Assembly: GCF_000730605.1 (NCBI RefSeq)
Contig: NZ_BBIS01000015.1
Location: 46,755-110,754 of the forward strand
DNA length: 64,000 nt
Reading direction: 5' to 3'
From: Pseudomonas monteilii NBRC 103158 = DSM 14164
GTDB taxonomy: Bacteria > Pseudomonadota > Gammaproteobacteria > Pseudomonadales > Pseudomonadaceae
The notes beneath the pieces were generated by a model that was not told the DNA's origin, ran no database searches, and was given only the letters and a program-made list of their open reading frames with translations. The translations under genes were made by a program, and so were the position numbers. Each line of letters opens with the position of its first letter. The first letter of the stretch is position 1. Shown here in pieces: positions 20,942 to 30,300 of this stretch.

Positions 20942-21649
20942 TCAGAAAATACGCGAAAGCAGCGCTGTTACCGCAGTCTCGACCCGCAAGATGCGCTCAC
21001 CCAGCTGCACCGGCGCCAGCCCGGCCTTGCCCAGCAGGTCGACCTCGTAGGGGATCCAGCCGCCTTCGGGGCCGATGGCCAGGGTAACGGCTTGCTCCAC
21101 GGCACGGGGGCAGGCGGGGTAGGGGCCAGGGTGGCCGACCAGGCCCAGGGTGCCAGCCGCGATGGCGGGCAGGCGGTCTTCGACGAAGGGCTTGAAGCGC
21201 TTTTCGATGATGACTTCGGGTAGCACGGTGTCGCGCGCCTGCTCCAGGCCAAGGATCAGGTTTTCGCGAATGCTTTCTGGCTGCAGGAAGGGCGTTTGCC
21301 AGAAGCTTTTCTCGACCTTGTAGCTGTTCACCAGGATCAGGCGTGGCACGCCCAGGGTGGCCACGGTCTGGAACAGCCGACGTAGCATTTTCGGCCGCGG
21401 CACCGCCAGCACCAGGGTCAGCGGCAGCTTGGCCGGCGGGGGCTGGTCAAACGCAACTTCCAGCTCGGCTTCGTGCTTTTCCAGGCGCAGCACCGTGGCC
21501 TTGCCCATCAGGCCGTTGATACGGCCCACGCGCAGGTTGTCGCCCACCGCCACGCGGTGGATGTCCTGCATGTGGGTGAAGCGCCGGTCAGCGAGAACGA
21601 CGCGGTCGGCCGAAACGAAGTCGGCCTCTTCAAGAAGCAACAGGTTCAC
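20942..21649 (-). CDS. RsmE-family RNA methyltransferase, second paralogue
   Basis: 235 residues, SPOUT-class methyltransferase of the RsmE family (16S rRNA m3U1498). It keeps the SAM-binding knot features IGPEGGW and [12 protein letters not shown] and the N-terminal PUA-like part ([20 protein letters not shown]). It differs widely from the canonical RsmE at 57081-57800 of this window, which has the usual LRTETAP. So the role of this copy may be a different target or backup. Its ATG overlaps the tatC stop by 4 bases, placing it last in the tatABC unit. Confidence 0.85.
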   Translation of the reverse strand: MNLLLLEEADFVSADRVVLADRRFTHMQDIHRVAVGDNLRVGRINGLMGKATVLRLEKHEAELEVAFDQPPPAKLPLTLVLAVPRPKMLRRLFQTVATLGVPRLILVNSYKVEKSFWQTPFLQPESIRENLILGLEQARDTVLPEVIIEKRFKPFVEDRLPAIAAGTLGLVGHPGPYPACPRAVEQAVTLAIGPEGGWIPYEVDLLGKAGLAPVQLGERILRVETAVTALLSRIF

Positions 21650-22434
21650 GGTTGGGTCGCAGGCGGCTGGTCGTTATGGTCGTCGGCAGTTTCGTCATGG
21701 GCGCTGCGTTTGCGGATCATGCTGCCGCACAGCACACCCACCTCGAACAGCAGCCACATGGGCACGGCCAGCAGGGTCTGGGAGAAGATATCCGGCGGGG
21801 TGAGCACCATGCCGACCACGAAGCAGCCGATGATCACGTAGGGGCGGATCTTCTTCAGGTACTTCACGTCGACCACGCCGATCCACACCAGCAGCACCAC
21901 CGCTACCGGGATTTCGAAGGCCACGCCAAAGGCGAAGAACAGCGTCATCACGAAGTCGAGGTAGCTGGCGATGTCGGTCATCATCGACACACCTTCCGGC
22001 GTGGCGCTGGCGAAGAAGCCGAAGATCAGCGGGAACACCAGGAAATAGGCGAACGCCATGCCGGCGTAGAACAGAAAGATGCTCGACACCAGCAACGGAA
22101 TGGCGATGCGCTTTTCATGGCGGTACAGCCCGGGTGCGATAAAGCCCCAGATCTGCTGCAGGATGAACGGAATCGCCAGGAACAGCGACACGATCATGGT
22201 CAGCTTGAACGGCGTGAGGAACGGCGAGGCCACATCGGTGGCGATCATCGTCGCATTGGCCGGCAAGTGCTCGCGCAGCGGCGCCGAGACCAGTGTGTAG
22301 ATCTGCTGGGCGAAGGAGAACAGCCCGGCAAAGATCAGGAAAATGACGGCAACGCACCGCAGCAGGCGGGTGCGCAGTTCGGTCAGGTGCGAAACCAGCG
22401 GCATCGGCTGGTCGTGTTCCGGGATCTCGCTCAT
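21646..22434 (-). CDS. tatC: Sec-independent translocase subunit TatC
   Basis: 262 residues, inner-membrane protein with six predicted helices. TatC recognises twin-arginine signal peptides and with TatB forms the receptor for folded-protein export. The N-terminus [17 protein letters not shown] has the conserved SHLxELRxRLL cytoplasmic motif, and segments such as [38 protein letters not shown] are standard. A hydrophilic, charged C-terminal tail follows the last helix. The ATG overlaps the tatB stop by 4 bases. Confidence 0.97.
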   Translation of the reverse strand: MSEIPEHDQPMPLVSHLTELRTRLLRCVAVIFLIFAGLFSFAQQIYTLVSAPLREHLPANATMIATDVASPFLTPFKLTMIVSLFLAIPFILQQIWGFIAPGLYRHEKRIAIPLLVSSIFLFYAGMAFAYFLVFPLIFGFFASATPEGVSMMTDIASYLDFVMTLFFAFGVAFEIPVAVVLLVWIGVVDVKYLKKIRPYVIIGCFVVGMVLTPPDIFSQTLLAVPMWLLFEVGVLCGSMIRKRSAHDETADDHNDQPPATQP

Positions 22435-22808
22435 GGGGCTCGCGGCGGTTGAGGCGGTTCAGAAGGCGTGGCCGGGGCGGCAGGCGGCTCGACCGGCCTG
22501 GCTTCCAGCCCGGCAGGTGGCTGCACGCTGGCCGTGGTCACCGGCGGCTGTGCAGGTGGCGTCAGCGGGTTGAGGATGCGCTTGGCTTCCTCTTCCATCT
22601 GCAGGATGTGCTCGTTGTGCAGCTGGCGGCGGATGTCGTCGGCGCCGATTTCGCGCTCCACTTCCATCTTGATGCTGTTGAAGCTGCGCTTGAGCCGGCC
22701 GATCCAGAGGCCTGCCGTGCGCGCGGCACCCGGCAGGCGCTCGGGGCCGAGCACCAGCAGAGCGACCAGGCCGACGAGCAGCAGCTCGCTGAAACTGATG
22801 CCGAACAT
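22431..22808 (-). CDS. tatB: Sec-independent translocase subunit TatB
   Basis: 125 residues. [26 protein letters not shown] is the TatB signature: a single N-terminal membrane helix with the Glu (residue 8) and the GPERLP hinge, then an amphipathic helix ([24 protein letters not shown]). The C-terminal third is Pro/Ala-rich and disordered. It partners TatC in the signal-peptide receptor. It starts 3 bases after the tatA stop and overlaps tatC by 4 bases. Confidence 0.97.
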   Translation of the reverse strand: MFGISFSELLLVGLVALLVLGPERLPGAARTAGLWIGRLKRSFNSIKMEVEREIGADDIRRQLHNEHILQMEEEAKRILNPLTPPAQPPVTTASVQPPAGLEARPVEPPAAPATPSEPPQPPRAP

Positions 22809-22811
22809 GGG

Positions 22812-23099
22812 TCAGTCTTTCCGCTGTGGCTCTTGGACCGGCTGGGCCTGGCCTTCGATGGTGTGGCCTTGCTGCGGCTGCGCGGTGCTCTGCTGGTGAG
22901 GCGCCTGCACTGGTGGCACCGGTTGGGCTGGCGGCGGGGTTTGCTCGGCCGGCTTGTTCTCTTCGTCGTTCATGGCTTTGCGGAAGCCCTTGATCGACTC
23001 GCCCAGGTCGCTGCCGAAGTTTTTCAGCTTTTTGGTGCCGAACACCAGGACCACGACGACCAGCAGGACGATCCAGTGTTTCCAGTCAAAAATACCCAT
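22812..23099 (-). CDS. tatA: Sec-independent translocase subunit TatA
   Basis: 95 residues, one N-terminal membrane helix ([20 protein letters not shown]) with the [24 protein letters not shown] amphipathic helix typical of TatA. TatA oligomers form the passage for folded substrates. The last 45 residues are Gln/Pro-rich with no visible fold and are longer than in many TatA proteins. It begins 25 bases after hisE, so it is probably co-transcribed with the histidine genes. Confidence 0.96.
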   Translation of the reverse strand: MGIFDWKHWIVLLVVVVLVFGTKKLKNFGSDLGESIKGFRKAMNDEENKPAEQTPPPAQPVPPVQAPHQQSTAQPQQGHTIEGQAQPVQEPQRKD

Positions 23100-23124
23100 G
23101 GTGCTCTCCTAGAATGCGTTGTGC

Positions 23125-23460
23125 TCAAGCCGAAGGCTGTCGCGCGGCCTTTTCATCGTGCCCGGACAGCCCGAAACGGCGCTCCAGCTCATCGAGCACG
23201 GCTTGAGGATGCTGTCCCAGCGCGCTGAGCATCACCAGGCTATGAAACCACAGGTCGGCGGTTTCGTAGATGACATCGCTGTAATCCTTGCTCACGGCAG
23301 CATCTTTGGCTGCAATGATGGTCTCGACCGACTCTTCGCCGAGCTTTTCGAGGATCTTGTTCAGGCCCTTGTGGTACAGGCTGGCCACGTAGGAGCTGTC
23401 AGGCGCCGCTTGCTTGCGTTCTTCAAGCACTTCGGCCAGGCGGTTGAGGGTGTCGCTCAT
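23125..23460 (-). CDS. hisE: Phosphoribosyl-ATP pyrophosphatase HisE
   Basis: 111 residues from the ATG at 23460. It hydrolyses phosphoribosyl-ATP to phosphoribosyl-AMP and PPi, step two of histidine synthesis. The MazG-like all-helical motif [14 protein letters not shown] with EExxE acidic residues and the second half [17 protein letters not shown] are present. It lies 1 base downstream of hisI, so the two work as a unit although fused in some other bacteria. The frame extends 9 codons upstream into hisI without support. Confidence 0.96.
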   Translation of the reverse strand: MSDTLNRLAEVLEERKQAAPDSSYVASLYHKGLNKILEKLGEESVETIIAAKDAAVSKDYSDVIYETADLWFHSLVMLSALGQHPQAVLDELERRFGLSGHDEKAARQPSA

Positions 23461-23461
23461 G

Positions 23462-23854
23462 TCAGTGTCCTGCGCTGTAGATGGCATCCGGGTCCTTCAG
23501 GACCGGGTCGACGATTTTCCACTGGCCGTCTTCGTACACACGGTAGAAGCAGCTTTCACGGCCGGTATGGCAGGCGATATGACCCAGTTGCTCGACCATC
23601 AGGATGATCACGTCGGCGTCGCAGTCCAGGCGCAGCTCATGCAGCTTTTGCACATGCCCGGATTCCTCACCCTTGCGCCACAGCTTGCCACGCGAACGCG
23701 ACCAGTAGATGGCGCGTTGCTCGGCGGCGGTAAGTGCCAGCGATTCGCGGTTCATCCAGGCCATCATCAGCACGCGTCCGGTCTTGTGGTCCTGGGCGAT
23801 TGCCGGTACCAGGCCATCGCTGTTCCACTTGATCTCGTCCAGCCAGTCTTTCAT
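23462..23854 (-). CDS. hisI: Phosphoribosyl-AMP cyclohydrolase HisI
   Basis: 130 residues from the ATG at 23854. It opens the adenine ring of phosphoribosyl-AMP, step three of histidine synthesis, using Zn and Mg. Visible are [46 protein letters not shown] and [12 protein letters not shown], which carry the metal-binding Cys, Asp and His residues. The frame is open 20 codons further upstream, but that part covers a terminator hairpin and is not family sequence. hisE follows after 1 base. Confidence 0.96.
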
Positions 23855-23864
23855 CGTCGACTCC

Positions 23865-23892
23865 AAAACGGGCCCGCTCCTGTACCGGGCCC
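23865..23892 (-). terminator. Intrinsic terminator between ubiB and hisI
   Basis: On the minus strand a 7-bp all-GC stem (23886-23892 with 23870-23876) and 9-base loop is followed at once by GTTTTGG. It lies between the ubiB stop and the hisI ATG, 11 bases from the latter. So it should end the ubiEJB transcript; hisI would need its own promoter or read-through. Confidence 0.7.
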
Positions 23893-23926
23893 TTTGCGCT
23901 AGTGTGCCAGCCACGGGCGCGGCTGG

Positions 23927-25546
23927 CTATTGGCGTACAATCAGGTAAAGGCCTGCGGCCAGCATCAGCCAGGCCGGCCACGCAGCCGGGGCGGCCAGGC
24001 TGGCAGCTTCGGCGGCGCCAGCGGCCAGTACCGCACCACCACCGAGCAGGCCAGCGCCCAGCAGGCGCAGTGCCCAGCGGTCGCCCTGGCGGCGCCGTTC
24101 CGGCAGTTGCGGGTCGTGCAGGTGCGGCTGTGACAGGCGTTCTAGCAGGTCGCGGGCCATGTCGGCCAGGTGTGGCAGTTGCTCGACCTGGCTGTGGATG
24201 TTGCCGAACATCGCCTTGGGGCTGTAGCGGTCGCGCATCCAGCGTTCCAGATACGGCTTGGCGGTGCTCCACAGGTCCAGGTCGGGGTACAGCTGACGGC
24301 CCAGGCCTTCGATGTTGAGCAGGGTCTTTTGCAGCAGCACCAACTGCGGCTGCACTTCCATGTTGAAGCGCCGCGCGGTCTGGAACAGGCGCATCAGCAC
24401 CTGACCGAAGGAAATATCCTTTAACGGTTTTTCGAAGATCGGCTCGCACACGGTGCGGATCGCCGCTTCGAACTCGTTGACCTTGGTGTGGGCCGGTACC
24501 CAGCCCGAGTCGATGTGCAGCTGGGCGACACGGCGATAGTCACGTTTGAAGAAGGCAATCAGGTTGCGCGCCAGGTAGTCCTGGTCCTCGGCGGTGAGGC
24601 TGCCGACAATGCCGCAGTCGATAGCGATGTACTGCGGGCTCCACGGCTTGACCGTGCTGACGAAGATGTTGCCGGGATGCATGTCGGCATGGAAGAAGCT
24701 GTCGCGGAACACCTGGGTGAAGAACACTTCCACCCCACGCTCGGCCAGCAGCTTCATGTCGGTGCGCTGGTCGGCCAGGGTGGCCATGTCGGTCACCGGC
24801 ACGCCGTAGATGCGCTCCATCACCAGCACCTTGGGGCGGCACAGGTCCCAGTACACCTGGGGCACGTACATCAGATCGGAGCCTTCGAAGTTGCGCCGCA
24901 GCTGGCTGGCGTTGGCCGCTTCGCGCAGCAGGTCGAGCTCGTCGTAAATGGTTTTTTCGTAGTCGCCAACGATTTCCACCGGGTGCAGGCGGCGGGCATC
25001 GGCAGAGGCGCGTTCGGCGGCCTTGGCGATCAGGAACAGCCAGGCCAGGTCCTGGGCGATGACCGGCTTCAGGCCCGGGCGCACGACCTTGACCACCACT
25101 TCTTCGCCGGTCTTGAGACGTGCGGCATGTACCTGGGCCACCGAGGCCGAGGCCAGTGGCTCCACGTCGAAGCGGCTGAACAGCTGAGCCACCGGGGCGC
25201 CCAGCTGTGCCTCGATCAAGGCCACGGCCTGCTTGGGGTCGAACGGCGGCACACGGTCCTGCAACAGCATCAGCTCATCGGCGATGTCGTTGGGCAGCAG
25301 GTCGCGTCGGGTGGACAGCAACTGGCCGAACTTGATGAAGATCGGCCCCAGGTCCTGCAGTGCCAGGCGCAGGCGCGCGCCACGGCTCAGCTCGGACGGC
25401 TTGCGTGGCAGCCAGCGCCACGGCATCAGCAGGCGCAGGCTCATCAGCCACCAGGGCAGCGGCAGGTCGAACAGCAGGTCATCGAGACGGTAGCGGATCA
25501 CCACACGCTGGATGCGAAAAAGACGGCGGACGGCGAGCAGCTTCAT
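23927..25546 (-). CDS. ubiB: Ubiquinone biosynthesis regulatory kinase-like protein UbiB
   Basis: 539 residues, atypical protein-kinase-like ATPase that supports coenzyme Q synthesis at the inner membrane. Motifs: [16 protein letters not shown] (the KxGQ region), [10 protein letters not shown] (nucleotide-binding Lys), [11 protein letters not shown] (catalytic-loop equivalent) and AIDCGIVG (DFG equivalent). The C-terminus holds hydrophobic segments ([20 protein letters not shown] and [16 protein letters not shown]) that anchor it. It overlaps ubiJ by 4 bases and forms the ubiE-ubiJ-ubiB operon. Confidence 0.96.
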   Translation of the reverse strand: MKLLAVRRLFRIQRVVIRYRLDDLLFDLPLPWWLMSLRLLMPWRWLPRKPSELSRGARLRLALQDLGPIFIKFGQLLSTRRDLLPNDIADELMLLQDRVPPFDPKQAVALIEAQLGAPVAQLFSRFDVEPLASASVAQVHAARLKTGEEVVVKVVRPGLKPVIAQDLAWLFLIAKAAERASADARRLHPVEIVGDYEKTIYDELDLLREAANASQLRRNFEGSDLMYVPQVYWDLCRPKVLVMERIYGVPVTDMATLADQRTDMKLLAERGVEVFFTQVFRDSFFHADMHPGNIFVSTVKPWSPQYIAIDCGIVGSLTAEDQDYLARNLIAFFKRDYRRVAQLHIDSGWVPAHTKVNEFEAAIRTVCEPIFEKPLKDISFGQVLMRLFQTARRFNMEVQPQLVLLQKTLLNIEGLGRQLYPDLDLWSTAKPYLERWMRDRYSPKAMFGNIHSQVEQLPHLADMARDLLERLSQPHLHDPQLPERRRQGDRWALRLLGAGLLGGGAVLAAGAAEAASLAAPAAWPAWLMLAAGLYLIVRQ

Positions 25547-26166
25547 GCGTTATCGCTGGTATCAAGGGATCGGGAGAGGCGCTTGAGGCGCGCCTCGAGG
25601 CGTTCTGTGTCGAGCTTCAGGGCATCGAGTTCGCTGAAGGCGGCTTCGGCTTCGCGTTTGCCCACCAGGGTGCGGGACTCTTCGGCCAGGTACTCGGACA
25701 GGTTCTGGCTGAAGCGCGCCAGGCCCTGGCGGGTCCAGCGTGCACGCAGGCGGATATGGCCGGCCAGCATGGCCGTGGCGACCGGGCCAAGCCAGCGTTG
25801 CAGCTCGTGCTCCCAGTCCAGCTCAAGGTCTTGCAGCACGCCGAACAGGTCTAGCAGTACGGCGCTGTCGCCATGCAGCTCCACCTGCGGGCTGTGCAGC
25901 ACGGCGGTCTTGTCTTTGGCCAGGGCCAGTTGCGCCAGGCTGCCAGCCGGGGCGCGCAGGCTGCAGTCGACCTCGCCCTGCCAATGGGCGGCGAGCATCA
26001 GGCCCTCTTCATCGGGCAGGATGAACACCTGCAGGGCCGGTTGGCGGCAGTCGATTTCGATGACCTTGCCTTCCAGCGCGGCCAGGCGCGGCAGGGCCGT
26101 GCTGTCCATGCGCAGGATGCGGTTCAGGCCATGTTCGACGCTGGCGAGCAGCCCGGCCAGCAGCAT
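25543..26166 (-). CDS. ubiJ: Ubiquinone biosynthesis accessory factor UbiJ
   Basis: 207 residues. UbiJ is an SCP2-like lipid-binding protein that helps hold the aerobic ubiquinone-synthesis complex. An SCP2-like N-terminal part (about 1-120) and a C-terminal helical, coiled-coil part ([26 protein letters not shown]) are visible. The ATG at 26166 overlaps the ubiE stop by one base; the frame runs on upstream only as a shadow of ubiE. The assignment rests largely on position between ubiE and ubiB and overall form. Confidence 0.9.
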   Translation of the reverse strand: MLLAGLLASVEHGLNRILRMDSTALPRLAALEGKVIEIDCRQPALQVFILPDEEGLMLAAHWQGEVDCSLRAPAGSLAQLALAKDKTAVLHSPQVELHGDSAVLLDLFGVLQDLELDWEHELQRWLGPVATAMLAGHIRLRARWTRQGLARFSQNLSEYLAEESRTLVGKREAEAAFSELDALKLDTERLEARLKRLSRSLDTSDNA

Positions 26167-26936
26167 CAGGGTTTGATCCCCCGGTGTACGGCAACGATGC
26201 CGCTGGTCATGTTGTGGTAGGTGACGCGGTCGAAACCGGCCTCGACCATCATGCTCTTCAGGGTTTCCTGGTCCGGATGCATGCGGATCGATTCGGCCAG
26301 GTAACGGTAGCTTTCCGAGTCGTTGGTGATCAGCTTGCCGGCCAGCGGCATGAAGGCGAACGAGTAAGCGTCGTAGGCCTTGGACATCAGCTTGTTGGTC
26401 GGTTTGGAGAACTCCAGGATCAACAGGCGGCCGCCGGGCTTGAGCACGCGCAGCATCGAACGGATGGCTTCGTCCTTGTGGGTGACATTGCGCAGGCCGA
26501 AGGCGATGGTCACGCAATCGAAGTGGTTGTCCGGGAACGGCAGCTTTTCAGCGTCGGCCTGGACGAACTCAATGTTGCCGGCCACGCCACGGTCGAGCAG
26601 GCGGTCACGGCCGACCTTGAGCATCGAATCGTTGATGTCGGCCAGCACCACCTGGCCGGTCGGGCCTACAAGGCGCGAGAACTTGGCGGCCAGGTCGCCG
26701 GTACCACCGGCGATATCCAGCACGCGGTTGCCGCTGCGCACGCCCGACAGCTCGATGGTAAAGCGCTTCCACAGGCGGTGCATGCCGCCGGACAGCACGT
26801 CGTTCATCAGGTCGTACTTGGCGGCCACCGAATGGAACACTTCGGCGACTTTCTTCGCCTTCTGGCTTTCAGGGACGTCCTGGTAGCCGAAATGGGTGGT
26901 GGGTTCGGCGTGTTCGCCTTTGCGCTGGTCGTTCAT
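26166..26936 (-). CDS. ubiE: Ubiquinone/menaquinone C-methyltransferase UbiE
   Basis: 256 residues, class-I SAM methyltransferase for the C-methylation step in ubiquinone synthesis. The SAM motif is [12 protein letters not shown], with post-motifs [11 protein letters not shown] and [17 protein letters not shown]; the family signatures [17 protein letters not shown] and LLILEFSKP are clear. It is the first gene of ubiE-ubiJ-ubiB. The 124-base gap to the divergent PHA-region gene must contain its promoter, though no clear -35/-10 pair stands out. Confidence 0.97.
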   Translation of the reverse strand: MNDQRKGEHAEPTTHFGYQDVPESQKAKKVAEVFHSVAAKYDLMNDVLSGGMHRLWKRFTIELSGVRSGNRVLDIAGGTGDLAAKFSRLVGPTGQVVLADINDSMLKVGRDRLLDRGVAGNIEFVQADAEKLPFPDNHFDCVTIAFGLRNVTHKDEAIRSMLRVLKPGGRLLILEFSKPTNKLMSKAYDAYSFAFMPLAGKLITNDSESYRYLAESIRMHPDQETLKSMMVEAGFDRVTYHNMTSGIVAVHRGIKP

Positions 26937-27060
26937 ATCGCTTCACCGGAAAAAATTACCGCCATTCTAGGGCGAACGGGCGGATTTGTCTTGGCGGGGT
27001 GTGCCAGTGGGCAGGGGCGGGCATAATGCCGATTATGTCTACATCTTCAGGAACACCCGC

Positions 27061-27336
27061 ATGACCCAGATCAGCGTCGAACGCAAACACTCCCTCGGCC
27101 GCGATGCCGCCCGCGCCAAGGCCGAAGCCCTGGTCGACAAGCTCAGCCGCGAATACGACCTCAAGGCCACTTGGAACGGTGACCGGGTCGATGTGGCGCG
27201 CAGCGGCGCCAACGGTAGCGTGCACATTGGCGAGGACAGCATCCGTGTGGAGCTGAAGCTGGGCATGATGCTGTCGATGATGAGCGGCACCATCAAAGGT
27301 GAAATAGAGCGGGCGCTGGACAAGGCACTGGCCTAA
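27061..27336 (+). CDS. Polyhydroxyalkanoic acid system (granule-region) protein
   Basis: 91 residues from the ATG at 27061. Matches the small family often found next to PHA genes: N-terminal SVERKHSLGRDAARAKAEALVDKLSREYDL, then a beta part ATWNGDRVDVARSGANGSVHIGEDSIRVEL and LGMMLSMMSGTIKGEIERALDKAL at the end. The exact role is not established; a granule-associated or regulatory role is assumed for the family. In this genome it is cut off from phaI by the 4.7-kb gene that converges on it 12 bases downstream. Confidence 0.85.
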   Translation: MTQISVERKHSLGRDAARAKAEALVDKLSREYDLKATWNGDRVDVARSGANGSVHIGEDSIRVELKLGMMLSMMSGTIKGEIERALDKALA

Positions 27337-27348
27337 CGCCCGCTGCGC

Positions 27349-30300
27349 TCAGTTGTCGGGGAACGGGACGAGGTCCTCGATCTGCTCCAGGCGCAGGTCA
27401 CCCCGATAGATCTGATAGCGCTCCGAGGGCGCCAGAACCCGTTGTAACCGCTCGTCGCGGCTCATGGCGTCCGGGAACTTCAAATGCCCTTTGGCAAACC
27501 GCCGGGCATTGGCAGTGGCGCTGGTGTAATGGAAATGCGCTTCCCAGAGCTTGGCTCTGGGCTGCAGCCGATGAATGTCATACACATCCAGAAAATCGTT
27601 GGCCTTGAGCCTCTTGCGGCTTCTGGTTAGCCTGACCTCGACTTCGCCGGCTTCTATCAGGAAACGCAACGCTTTGCTGTCCGGGTGCTGGGTGTCCAGG
27701 TAAGCCATGGTCAACAGGCGCTTTTTTTCTGCTTGTACCTCGGTTATTGCCTGTTCCAGCCTGGCGGCCAGTGAATGCTCTTGATCCGGGCCGGCACGCA
27801 AAGTAGCAGCGATGTCCGCCATGTCCTGAATATAGAAGTCGAGTTGGTCCGCCAGGCTGTTGGGACCTTCCAGATGGCGGGCAGCGTAAGCGACCCTGGC
27901 GGTTTTCTGGGCCAGCAGGTCGTTACCGGTGCGGCGAAGGCGAGCGTAGTCCGTTACCGGCGCAACTTGCGCCACGGCCTCCCAGTGATCGGCTTGTTGC
28001 TGATAGCGCGCAACGGTCTGTTCGGTCAGCGGGTCGATCTGCACGGCTTCGCTGTTTTCATCAGCCTGCTCGACAACCAGGGATCTGCCCCGGTTGGTGC
28101 GGATCACCTTGCGTCTGACGGGGCGCACCCTATGTGTCACAGGCTGTTCGGGCACTGCATCCTGCGTGTCAGCGCTAGCAGAGATCAAGCCCAGGTCATT
28201 CTCGGTCAGGTCTATCAGTGCATGCAGTTCAGCGATGTATTCATTGAGCTTGCCGCTGTCCACTGCCGGCAAGTTGCGCGAAAGCAGATACTCGGCATTG
28301 CCCAGTGACAGTTTGTATTCGCTCAACGCGCTTTCCAGCGGCTCTTTCTGCTCATCGGGCTTTAGGCCGGCTGCAGCCAGGCTGTCATGGCTCAGCAGCG
28401 CTTCATGCAGATGTTTGCTGCGCAGCGTTTTCTGTGACAGCAGGGTGCTTTCAAAGCTCTCAGCGGTCAGCCGGTCTCTGTTCACGACCAGCTGATACAG
28501 GTCGCTGAGGATCTGGGCTCGGATAATCAGCGTCGAATAGCGCCGGTTGTTGATAATGGCATCAAGTTTCTTGCGCTTGCCAGAGAACTGGATCTGCCCA
28601 TCTGTCAGCGCTTCGCTGAGGTTTTGGTCGAGGCGTTGGCTGACGTTGAAGAGGCGTCTATGTGTTGCCAGTGCTGCCTCGACGTTCTTGCTGTAATCCA
28701 GGTACAGCTGGGCCTGCTCGTGGCCAAAAGGCAGCTGTACGAGCCGGCGCGATTGGTCTTTGAGTGCCCCATAGTCATTCATTTCGAGCAGGCGGCGGAA
28801 CTGCTGCACGTCGGCGGTGAGCAACTGCTCCCACCACTGCCCACGGGCATAGGAGGCTGTTGCCTTTGGGTCGAACCTGGCATATTTCGGGTCACTCATG
28901 CTGGCGAAGAGCTGCGCTTGATCCCTTATCAGGGCGGCCTGTTTTTCGTAGGTAAGGGCCAACACATCAAAGTTCGCACGCGCCTCGTTGCGCAGGGCCT
29001 GTAGTGCCTGTCGTTGTACCTGCAGTTCCTCTGGCAGGTCGCCAAGGTCTACGCCGGGGTTGGCATCCAGGGATTGCTGGAATGCCAGGTGTGCCTCGTC
29101 ATACGGTTTTACCCGTTCCAGATAGCCATTGAGGAACGTTTCCATGCTGGTGAGTTTTTTGTCATTTGCCGCGCGGCTTTCCAGCATTTTCGTGAAAGCT
29201 TGTTTCTTCTCATCAATCAGCACCTTGGTCGCTTTCGGCATCCCTCCCGGCAGGTGCAGGTCGAGCATCCATTCGCCGTTCCAGCGCGTCAGCCAAGGTC
29301 CACGGCTGCGTTCGCGGCCGACAATGTAGTAACCGTCAGGTTCTGCGCCCCACGTCTGTGACCATTCACTCTGGCTGACTTCCGGTCCGATGATGCGCAT
29401 GCCGCTATAGGTCTCTTCAACCTCATAGGCAACATCCTGCAGTTTCACATAGTAGCGGTCGTCAACATTGTACAGGCCTCGCATTCGGCCGTTGGCCACT
29501 GCATTTAGCCCGTTGAGGTTGACCTTGGCGCGTAAGGTGTTGAGTGCCGCACGGGCTTCACGCGGCAGGTTGCCGAGCCGCTGGTCGCGGCCCCATTGGC
29601 TGACGTTGAGCGCAGCAGGCCCGGGTTGCTCGGTTGCAGGGGCCCAGGCTGATTCCTCGGGTGGCTGTGGTGCAGTTCGGCTGGAAACTCGGCGCGGTCC
29701 GGGCTGAACGGGCAGTTCCGGCTCGGGGCTGGCGGTAGCGGGCCCATGGGCTAGCAACATGGCCAGGTTCAGCAGGATGTCGGCACCGGCGAGCCACTTT
29801 TCGTCGTTGCTGCCTTGGGTCAATGCGACCAGGTCGTCCTTGATACTGAGCAAGGCTGTGACCAGCCAGGCCAGCAAACCTGCAGGCCCTCGCAGCAATG
29901 GCGTGGCCGTATTGAACGCCAGCCATGCGAACTGCTTGACCAGGGCCCAGCGTTGCTGGGCGTTGGAGATGCTCTGCCATGAGGCCAGCAACACGAGCAT
30001 GTCAGCCCTGGCTTGATACATCGAATTGTCCAGGTTGCCCGACCATGGAGTGAAGGCCAAGGTGACAGGCGCCCTCAAGCGCTCAATCGCGTCAGCGGTC
30101 ATTGCCGATCCTGGCCCCACCAGATGCGCCAGTTCAGTGAGGCCCTCATGCAGATGCGGATGGGTAAAACCATGGTTGGCATAAATAGGGCGGGCGTCGT
30201 CATCCAGCCAGGTGAGGATGTCCTGCTGCAGGGCTTGTTCGGTCCGGATGGTGTTCATCAATTGATTGCGGCTGCTGAACTGTCTGATGGCCTGCGTTGC

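Noticed and set aside
20942..21649. Pseudogene status of the second RsmE-like gene
   Set aside because: The frame is intact, of normal length, keeps GPEGG and the knot motif, and is coupled to tatC.
24488..26176. 562-residue open frame opposite ubiB/ubiJ
   Set aside because: Crosses two genes with well-supported motifs on the other strand; no family features.
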